A DNA stretch of 38,026 nt from contig CALDSE010000032.1 of the NCBI GenBank assembly GCA_937911175.1, positions 1-38,026 of the forward strand, given 5' to 3'. This stretch comes from an uncultured Sediminibacterium sp. (GTDB taxonomy: Bacteria > Bacteroidota > Bacteroidia > Chitinophagales > Chitinophagaceae). The notes under the pieces are model-generated. The model was not told the origin of the DNA and searched no databases. It was given only the letters and a program-made list of their open reading frames with translations. A program made the translations under genes and the position numbers. This document shows, piece by piece, positions 32,599-38,026 of this stretch (the stretch's first letter is position 1; each line of letters starts with the position of its first letter).

Positions 32599-32606
32599 TA
32601 AATTTG
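32599..32606 (+). promoter_or_regulatory. -7 box (TAAATTTG) of pfkA
   Basis: This is a full TAnnTTTG match. It lies 71 bases before the ATG at 32678 and downstream of the far start (32576) of the longer frame, which argues against that start. The nearest TTG is 24 bp upstream, slightly too far. Confidence 0.5.
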
Positions 32607-32677
32607 TAGCTCGGTTTCTTTTACATCGTATTGGTATTACTATTGTAAATCAATACATTAATGATCAATTGAAAATT

Positions 32678-33664
32678 ATGTCTGCTAAAAAAGTAAGCAA
32701 AATCGCAGTTTTAACCTCTGGTGGAGACTCCCCCGGCATGAATGCCGCCATTAGGGCTGTAGTTAGAACCAGCATTTATCATGGGCTACAAGTTTTTGGA
32801 GTAGCTAGGGGATATAATGGAATGATTGACGATGATATTTTTGAAATGTACTCAAAGTCGGTGGGTAATATTATTCAAAGAGGGGGTACCATTTTAAAAA
32901 CAGCCAGAAGCGCACAATTCTTCGAAACAGAAGGAAGAAAGACTGCCTACGAGAATTTAAAGAAAAGAGGCATTGATGGTATAGTGGTTATTGGAGGAGA
33001 TGGAAGTTTTAAAGGAGCACAAAAATTTAGTCATGAATTTGATATTCCTTGTATAGGTATACCAGGCACTATTGATAAAGATATTGCAGGAAGTGATTTT
33101 ACCATTGGATTTGATACAGCCGTAAACACTGCAGTAGAAGCTATTGACAAAATTAGAGATACAGCCGATGCACATGACCGTTTATTCGTCGTAGAAGTAA
33201 TGGGACGTGACGCAGGTTATATTGCACTTCATAGTGGAATTGCCACAGGTGCAGAGAATATATTAATTCCAGAATCTAAAACAGATATGGAAGCCATGAT
33301 TACTTCTTTAACGGAGAAAGAGAAAAGAAAAAAATTAGTCAACTTAATAGTGGTAGCCGAAGGTGATGAGTTTGGTGGTGGCACACAGGTGGGAAATTTC
33401 ATTAAAGAAAAATTACCAAATGCAGATGTGCGTGTTTGTATTTTAGGTCATATTCAAAGAGGGGGCTCCCCTAGTTGCCTTGACCGTTTAATTGCGAGCA
33501 GAATGGGTTACCATGCTGTTGAATGTTTAATCAACGGAACGCATAATGTAATGGTGGGTATTGAAGATAATAAAATGAAATACACACCACTTGACAATGC
33601 TGTAAAAGCAAAACAAAAAATTTCTGAAGAATGGTTAAGAATTGTAAAAATATTAGCTAGCTAA
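32678..33664 (+). CDS. pfkA: ATP-dependent 6-phosphofructokinase
   Basis: From the ATG at 32678 the product is 328 residues, close to the 320 of E. coli PfkA. GGDSPGMNAAIRAVVR (15-30) and GGDGS (106-110) bind ATP; the Gly in GGDGS and in PGTID indicates ATP rather than pyrophosphate as donor. The catalytic loop reads PGTIDKDI (129-136): Asp133 and Asp135 are kept, but the usual Asn between them is Lys134. GGSPSCLDR near the end also fits. The enzyme forms fructose 1,6-bisphosphate in glycolysis. A frame extending to 32576 is rejected because it crosses a promoter box and has no homology. pyk follows. Confidence 0.95.
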   Translation: MSAKKVSKIAVLTSGGDSPGMNAAIRAVVRTSIYHGLQVFGVARGYNGMIDDDIFEMYSKSVGNIIQRGGTILKTARSAQFFETEGRKTAYENLKKRGIDGIVVIGGDGSFKGAQKFSHEFDIPCIGIPGTIDKDIAGSDFTIGFDTAVNTAVEAIDKIRDTADAHDRLFVVEVMGRDAGYIALHSGIATGAENILIPESKTDMEAMITSLTEKEKRKKLVNLIVVAEGDEFGGGTQVGNFIKEKLPNADVRVCILGHIQRGGSPSCLDRLIASRMGYHAVECLINGTHNVMVGIEDNKMKYTPLDNAVKAKQKISEEWLRIVKILAS

Positions 33665-33720
33665 ACTAAAAATATAATTAGTGAGGCTAGATTAATTGCA
33701 TTAGGAACTGAAAGATTCAA

Positions 33721-33790
33721 ATAAAGTAGCGTAAAGAAAGAGAAGAAAACAGAAGAAAAGAAAAAGATAAAAATAAAAAAGTAAAATAAC
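33721..33790 (+). other. Purine-rich leader upstream of pyk
   Basis: The non-template strand between pfkA and pyk is nearly all A and G, with runs such as AAAGAAAGAGAAGAAAACAG. No TAnnTTTG box or hairpin is visible. It is likely an unstructured ribosome-loading region of a pfkA-pyk transcript. Confidence 0.5.
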
Positions 33791-33802
33791 CCCAAACACA
33801 AA

Positions 33803-35254
33803 ATGAGCAAAAACGAATTTAAACAACCCCATCACAGAACTAAAATTGTCGCAACAGTAGGCCCAGCTTGTGACACCTATGACCAATTAAAAAATTTAGT
33901 AATTGCGGGTGTAAATGTTTTTAGATTAAATTTTTCTCATGGAAGTCACGAGGATAAGAAAAAAATTATTGACAACATTAGAGGCATTAATGAAGAATTA
34001 GGATGCACTGTTGCTATACTAGGTGATTTACAAGGCCCTAAATTAAGAGTTGGTGAAATTGAAAATAACCGCTTAGAAGTAAAAGAAGGAGATGTATTAA
34101 CATTCACCAATGAGAAATGTGTTGGCACAATGGAGAAAATATATGTATCCTACCCTAACCTAGCTGGCGATGTGGTGGTGAACAACTTAATCATGATTGA
34201 CGATGGAAAGATTGAAGTGAAGGTTCATAGTGTAGAAAAAAATGGTGATGTAAAAGTAAAAGTAACCTTAGGGGGTATTATTTCTTCTAAAAAAGGAATT
34301 AACCTACCTGATACAAAAATTTCATTACCGGCACTTACAGACAAAGATTTAGAAGATGCCGCTTTTATTATTAAAGAAGAATTAGACTGGGTAGCCTTAA
34401 GCTTTGTAAAAAGAGTGGCCGATATTGAAATGCTAAGAGCCATCTTAGACAAACATAAGAGCAAGGCCAAAATTATAGCTAAAATTGAAATGCCTGAAGC
34501 CTTAACGAATATCAGAGATATTATCATTTCTAGCGATGCCATTATGATTGCCCGCGGCGACTTAGGCGTTGAGCTTCCAGTAGAGAAAATTCCTTTGATT
34601 CAAAAAGAACTCATTAGAAAATGTATACACCGTGCGAAGCCTGTTATTGTGGCAACACAAATGATGGAAAGCATGATTGATAGAGTGAAACCTAATCGTA
34701 GTGAAATTACCGACGTGGCCAATGCAGTTATTGAAGGTGCTGATGCGGTGATGTTAAGTGGAGAAACGGCTACCGGTCAGTTTCCTGTGCTAGTTATTGA
34801 GACCATGCGCAAAATTATCAATGAAGTAGAAGAACATGGTTACAAATACAACCGTTCTGAAGACTTAAAACCACAGCCCCATTCTCCTTCTTTTGTAAGT
34901 GACGCCTTATGTTATAGCGGTTGTCAGTTATCTGACGAAAGTAATGCACAAGCATTAATAGGCATGACACAAAGTGGGTATACTGCTTTCATGTTAAGTA
35001 GCTTTAGACCTAAATCGCCTTTATTTATTTTCACCAAAGAAAGGAGCTTAATGAATCAATTAAGTTTAAGCTGGGGTGTAAAAGCATTCTACTATAATAA
35101 AGAAGAAAGTTTAGATAGTATTATCAAAGACCAAATTCAAATTTTAAAGAAAAACGGATTTGTTAAAAAAGATGATATAGTGGTGAATACAGGAAGTACC
35201 CCTGTTCAATTACACTTACCTACTAATATGATAAAAATTACCAAGGTAGATTAA
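33803..35254 (+). CDS. pyk: Pyruvate kinase
   Basis: The 483-residue protein is collinear with bacterial pyruvate kinase. It has TKIVATVGPACDTYDQL, NVFRLNFSHGSHE, DLQGPKLRVGEI, LPALTDKDLEDAAF, KIIAKIEMPEAL with the catalytic Lys, and MIARGDLGVELP. KPVIVATQMMESMI and GADAVMLSGETATGQFP complete the core. It converts phosphoenolpyruvate and ADP to pyruvate and ATP. It follows pfkA by 138 bp and precedes nagB by 15 bp, suggesting one glycolysis/amino-sugar unit. Confidence 0.97.
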   Translation: MSKNEFKQPHHRTKIVATVGPACDTYDQLKNLVIAGVNVFRLNFSHGSHEDKKKIIDNIRGINEELGCTVAILGDLQGPKLRVGEIENNRLEVKEGDVLTFTNEKCVGTMEKIYVSYPNLAGDVVVNNLIMIDDGKIEVKVHSVEKNGDVKVKVTLGGIISSKKGINLPDTKISLPALTDKDLEDAAFIIKEELDWVALSFVKRVADIEMLRAILDKHKSKAKIIAKIEMPEALTNIRDIIISSDAIMIARGDLGVELPVEKIPLIQKELIRKCIHRAKPVIVATQMMESMIDRVKPNRSEITDVANAVIEGADAVMLSGETATGQFPVLVIETMRKIINEVEEHGYKYNRSEDLKPQPHSPSFVSDALCYSGCQLSDESNAQALIGMTQSGYTAFMLSSFRPKSPLFIFTKERSLMNQLSLSWGVKAFYYNKEESLDSIIKDQIQILKKNGFVKKDDIVVNTGSTPVQLHLPTNMIKITKVD

Positions 35255-35269
35255 TTAAAAAATAATTTT

Positions 35270-37168
35270 ATGCTAGAATCTTTTGAAAAAATTCCTGTTC
35301 AGATTTACAAAAACTCAACAGAAGGATCTAATGCTGTAGCTGCTCAAATAGCTGCACTCATTAAAGAGAAGCAAGCAAAAAAACTACCCTGTGTTTTAGG
35401 AATGGCTACAGGCACCACTCCAATTTTATTGTATAAGGAATTGGTAAGACTGCATAAAGAAGAAGGACTTAGCTTTAAAAATGTAGTAACCATTAATTTA
35501 GATGAATACTACCCTATTGAAAAATCGGCTTACCAAAGTTATTGGAGCTTTATGCACCGTCACTTATTTGATTTAGTAGATATTGATCCTAAAAACATTC
35601 ACCTACCTAATGGAGAATGGACAAAAGAAAATTTAAAAGAATCTTGTATCGCCTACGAACAAACTATTGAAAAAATAGGCGGCATTGATTTGCAAATATT
35701 AGGTATTGGGAAAAATGGACATATTGGATTTAATGAGCCGGGTTCTAGCTTTCATTCAAAAACTAGAGTCATTCATTTAGACCAACAAACCAGAATAGCA
35801 AACACCTATGAATTCCATGATTTAAACAAAGTGCCTAAACTAGCTATCACCGTGGGTATTAGCAGTATCATGAAGGCCAAAAAAATAGTTTTACTAGCTT
35901 GGGGTGATAAGGCTTCCATTGTAGCTAAATCTATTGAAGGGGATGTAACTGAACAAATTCCTGCAACTGTTTTACAAAATCACGATGATTGTACATTCGT
36001 TATTGACGAATTGGCTTCCTCCGATTTAACAAGAAATAAAGCACCCTGGTTAACGGGCTCCAACGAGTGGACACCCAATATGATTAAAAGTGCTGTCATT
36101 AGCCTAGCCTTAAAATTAGGCAAGACGGTGCTTAGTTTAACAGCCGACGATTATAAAGAGAATAGTTTATCCGACTTATTGGTTTTAAAAGAATCGGTAT
36201 ACGATATTAATTTGCAAGTGTTTTATATGTTGCGCGATACTATTACGGGTTGGCCAGGTGGGAAACCGAATGCAGTTATTCCAGCACATCCAGAGCGCAG
36301 TGCACCGCACCCAAAGAAAGTGTTGATTTTCTCTCCCCACCCCGATGATGATATCATTAGTATGGGCGGTACCTTTATGCGCCTGCAAGAACAAGGACAT
36401 GATGTACATGTAGCGTATCAAACTTCTGGTAATATTGCAGTCACTGATGAATTCGTTACACGCTTCTTAGATTTTGCAGTAGGCTTTGAAGACCTATTTG
36501 GTATTGATAATAAAAAGAGTCAAGAAATTTTAATCAATGCACGTAAATTTTTAGCCGAGAAGCAATCTACTCATTTAGACACCGCAGAAATTAGAGCTAT
36601 TAAAGGATTGATTAGAAGATGTGAAGCCAAAGCCACTTGTAGATATGTCGGTTTAAAAGATACGAACTACCATTTCTTAGACTTACCTTTTTACGAGACA
36701 GGTACTATTGATAAAAAACCAATGAGTGAATTAGATATAAGAATCACCATGGACTTATTAAATGAATTAAAACCTCATCAAGTATATTGTGCTGGAGATT
36801 TAGCCGACCCACATGGTACGCATAAAGTATGTTTAGAAATTATATTTGAAAGCCTGCGCAGATTAAAAGCATCTGGAGAAACTTGGGTGAAGGATTGCTG
36901 GGTTTGGTTATATAAAGGCGCTTGGCAAGAGTGGGCTGTTTCTGAAATTGAAATGGCGGTACCTATGAGCCCTGATCAAGTATTGAAAAAGAGATTTGGT
37001 ATATTTATACATCAATCACAAAAAGATAGTGTTCCATTCCAGGGCAGCGATTCAAGGGAATTCTGGCAGAGAGCAGAAATTAGGAACGCCAATACAGCCG
37101 ACTTATATGCAAGTCTAGGATTAACCAAATACGCTGCTATTGAGGCATTTGTGAGATGGCATTATTAG
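35270..37168 (+). CDS. nagB: Glucosamine-6-phosphate deaminase fused to a PIG-L/LmbE deacetylase-like domain
   Basis: The 632-residue protein joins two enzymes. Residues 1-260 are NagB: GMATGTTP (44-51), INLDEYYPI with Asp78 (75-83), and LGIGKNGHIGFNEPGSSFHSK with His151 and Glu156 (144-164). This half makes fructose 6-phosphate and ammonia from glucosamine 6-phosphate. Residues about 345-630 are PIG-L-like, with the zinc motif SPHPDDD (355-361) and a second His cluster DPHGTHK (513-519). PIG-L enzymes remove N-acetyl groups from GlcNAc-containing substrates, so this half may deacetylate a GlcNAc derivative. The fused form is known in Bacteroidota. The gene starts 15 bp after pyk. Confidence 0.93.
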   Translation: MLESFEKIPVQIYKNSTEGSNAVAAQIAALIKEKQAKKLPCVLGMATGTTPILLYKELVRLHKEEGLSFKNVVTINLDEYYPIEKSAYQSYWSFMHRHLFDLVDIDPKNIHLPNGEWTKENLKESCIAYEQTIEKIGGIDLQILGIGKNGHIGFNEPGSSFHSKTRVIHLDQQTRIANTYEFHDLNKVPKLAITVGISSIMKAKKIVLLAWGDKASIVAKSIEGDVTEQIPATVLQNHDDCTFVIDELASSDLTRNKAPWLTGSNEWTPNMIKSAVISLALKLGKTVLSLTADDYKENSLSDLLVLKESVYDINLQVFYMLRDTITGWPGGKPNAVIPAHPERSAPHPKKVLIFSPHPDDDIISMGGTFMRLQEQGHDVHVAYQTSGNIAVTDEFVTRFLDFAVGFEDLFGIDNKKSQEILINARKFLAEKQSTHLDTAEIRAIKGLIRRCEAKATCRYVGLKDTNYHFLDLPFYETGTIDKKPMSELDIRITMDLLNELKPHQVYCAGDLADPHGTHKVCLEIIFESLRRLKASGETWVKDCWVWLYKGAWQEWAVSEIEMAVPMSPDQVLKKRFGIFIHQSQKDSVPFQGSDSREFWQRAEIRNANTADLYASLGLTKYAAIEAFVRWHY

Positions 37169-37175
37169 ATTCTAG

Positions 37176-37193
37176 CCCTTATTTAGGGTTTTT
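37176..37193 (+). terminator. Weak terminator-like hairpin after nagB
   Basis: CCCT (37176-37179) and AGGG (37185-37188) form a 4-bp stem with a TATTT loop and a run of five T's. It is marginal in strength and lies just before the tRNA promoter. Confidence 0.4.
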
Positions 37194-37195
37194 AC

Positions 37196-37226
37196 TTGGG
37201 TAAAATGGGATTTTAAAGTATATTTG
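37196..37226 (+). promoter_or_regulatory. tRNA-Arg promoter (TTG-N20-TATATTTG)
   Basis: TTG (37196-37198) and TATATTTG (37219-37226) are separated by 20 bp, a full consensus match. Transcription would start about 18 bases before the tRNA 5' end. Confidence 0.8.
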
Positions 37227-37248
37227 CAACCCCTTTAACTAGGGAAAT

Positions 37249-37325
37249 GGCTGCGTAGCTCAACTGAATAGAGTACCTCACTACGGATGAGGGGGTTTTA
37301 GGTTTGAATCCTAACGCGGTCACCA
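37249..37325 (+). tRNA. tRNA-Arg, anticodon ACG
   Basis: The 77-base gene folds into a full cloverleaf: acceptor GGCTGCG/CGCGGTC (two G-U pairs), D stem GCTC/GAGT, anticodon stem CCTCA/TGAGG with loop CTACGGA, a 5-base variable loop, T stem TTAGG/CCTAA, and discriminator A. CCA is encoded. Anticodon ACG reads arginine CGU after A-to-I editing. The D loop AACTGAATA has G18-A19 instead of G18-G19, and the T loop TTTGAAT has T56 instead of C56. The two changes match as an A19-U56 pair. A15 and T48 also pair. It has its own promoter and terminator. Confidence 0.95.
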
Positions 37326-37356
37326 AGCCTTCTCGATTTATCGGGAAGGCTTTTTT
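37325..37356. terminator. Terminator after tRNA-Arg
   Basis: AAGCCTTCTCGA (37325-37336) pairs with TCGGGAAGGCTT (37341-37352), with one G-U pair and a TTTA loop, then T's to 37356. It begins at the last base of the tRNA and reaches the stop codon of the convergent PorP/SprF-like gene. Confidence 0.88.
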
Positions 37357-38026
37357 AATCAAATAAGCTTTTCAAATTTTCTGAAAATTTCCGACCTAAA
37401 GAAGTAGACAAAGAGAATTCAATTGTCTGAGGTCTTAAGTTAGAGGAAGTTAAGCTATTACTATAAATATCATAAGTAAGCCCAATTTTATATTTATTAT
37501 ACATTAAACCTACATAGGGTATTATAGCATCTTTATTTCTATAAAAGCATCCAAAATAAGCTCTATTCATTTCTTTATTAAGGGGAAGTCCCACAGCTGC
37601 ACCAGCATAAAAAAACTCTTTTTCTAATCTGTTTTGGTAGTCTGCATGAAATAAAAGAGTCTTATTGTCTGTTAGTTGATATTCAAGATTAAATAAAGCT
37701 AAAAATTGATAATTTTGATTAGGCTCATTGTTAATAATAGTATTGGTTGTTCTATTCAATAGAAATTCACTTGCTCCTATTTGGAAAAAACTTTTTTCAG
37801 ATTGATATCCATACATAAAACCTGCATTGGTGGTATATTTAGTGGGGTACTTACTTATGGCCTCTAAACTAGAAGAATTAAATAGTCTACCGGAATTATA
37901 TTGATCTCCGAAGCTTAAAAGAGATGCATCTAAAGTTCTTGTCAGAATAGAATAACCAATTCCTAAAGCAAAATAAGATGTTTGTTTTTTATTAATATAA
38001 ATTCGATAAGACAAACTATTAGAAAT
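37355..38026 (-). CDS. PorP/SprF-family outer membrane protein, C-terminal part (partial)
   Basis: The frame is open to the right edge of the window, so the N-terminus is missing; about 223 residues are seen. The chain alternates short hydrophobic beta strands with polar turns, as in FALGIGYSILT, TNAGFMYGYQS, FQIGASEFLLN, LALFNLEYQLT and FYAGAAVGLPL. It ends with PYVGLMYNKYKIGLTYDIYSNSL, then SSNLRPQTIEFSLSTSLG. This end resembles PorP/SprF proteins, which work with type IX secretion and gliding in Bacteroidota. Another small beta-barrel family is possible. Confidence 0.75.
   Translation of the reverse strand: MSNSLSYRIYINKKQTSYFALGIGYSILTRTLDASLLSFGDQYNSGRLFNSSSLEAISKYPTKYTTNAGFMYGYQSEKSFFQIGASEFLLNRTTNTIINNEPNQNYQFLALFNLEYQLTDNKTLLFHADYQNRLEKEFFYAGAAVGLPLNKEMNRAYFGCFYRNKDAIIPYVGLMYNKYKIGLTYDIYSNSLTSSNLRPQTIEFSLSTSLGRKFSENLKSLFD

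Noticed and set aside
32576..32677. 34-residue N-terminal extension of PfkA
   Set aside because: PfkA homology begins right after the ATG at 32678, and a TAAATTTG promoter box lies inside the extension.
33701..33886. 61-codon minus-strand frame rich in Phe and Leu upstream of pyk
   Set aside because: It is the complement of a purine-rich leader and the start of pyk; its composition alone explains its hydrophobic look.
1..38026. Mobile elements, prophage, CRISPR arrays or defence systems
   Set aside because: No transposase, integrase, phage or Cas-like protein, no spaced repeat array and no long terminal repeats were found on either strand.

Overview
The window looks like a core-chromosome segment of a low-GC Bacteroidota, most likely a Chitinophagaceae relative. 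This is inferred from several things: a single-chain SecDF fusion, a PorP/SprF-type outer-membrane protein, the Bacteroidota bacilliredoxin and BshB1, a NagB fused to a PIG-L domain, an enlarged NusB, and many promoters of the TTG-N17-22-TAnnTTTG type. I see no phage, insertion sequence, CRISPR array or defence island. Nearly every gene is a recognisable housekeeping or metabolic gene, and the interest lies mainly in regulatory DNA and in how the metabolic genes are grouped.

Layout, left to right. 1-2093: the end of an rRNA-methyltransferase-like gene converges on coaE, which follows yajC and nusB on the minus strand. 2094-2324: a divergent control region with two matching -7 boxes and a long inverted repeat drives groES-groEL. 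4421-9091: a YhhN-family membrane protein (-), then a small membrane protein, an FKBP-type prolyl isomerase and secDF (+). 9192-12630: an A-type Fe-S carrier (-), a stand-alone acyl-CoA mutase catalytic subunit (+) and an M20D amidohydrolase (+). 12802-14625: acyl-CoA dehydrogenase-yggS (-), with a 20-bp perfect palindrome next to the promoter. 14663-18339: bshB1-aguB-aguA-amidase (-), a probable operon. 18464-21019: rpmE2, lgt-yajQ and a bacilliredoxin (-). 21177-22613: arginine decarboxylase (-). 22794-26189: thrS-infC-rpmI-rplT (-), with an internal terminator and a GC-rich leader before rpmI. 26260-28043: two exported proteins of unknown role, convergent. 28116-37168: ABC-F ATPase, arginine deiminase, CtlX-like hydrolase, pfkA, pyk and nagB-PIG-L (+). 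37249-37325: a single tRNA-Arg(ACG) with its own promoter and terminator. 37355-38026: the end of a PorP/SprF-like gene (-).

How the genes work together. Arginine/guanidine chemistry recurs. Arginine decarboxylase, agmatine deiminase and N-carbamoylputrescine amidase together give arginine to agmatine to N-carbamoylputrescine to putrescine. The adjacent arginine deiminase and CtlX-like hydrolase could give arginine to citrulline to ornithine. Three of these five enzymes (AguA, ADI, CtlX) belong to the pentein guanidine-modifying superfamily. BshB1 and the bacilliredoxin point to bacillithiol as the low-molecular-weight thiol. PfkA, Pyk and NagB-PIG-L group glycolysis with amino-sugar entry.

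Several start codons were moved downstream from the longest open frame. In these cases (IscA, bacilliredoxin, PfkA, the lipoprotein at 27480-28043, the small membrane protein at 5251), the longer frame begins at or upstream of a TAnnTTTG promoter box.
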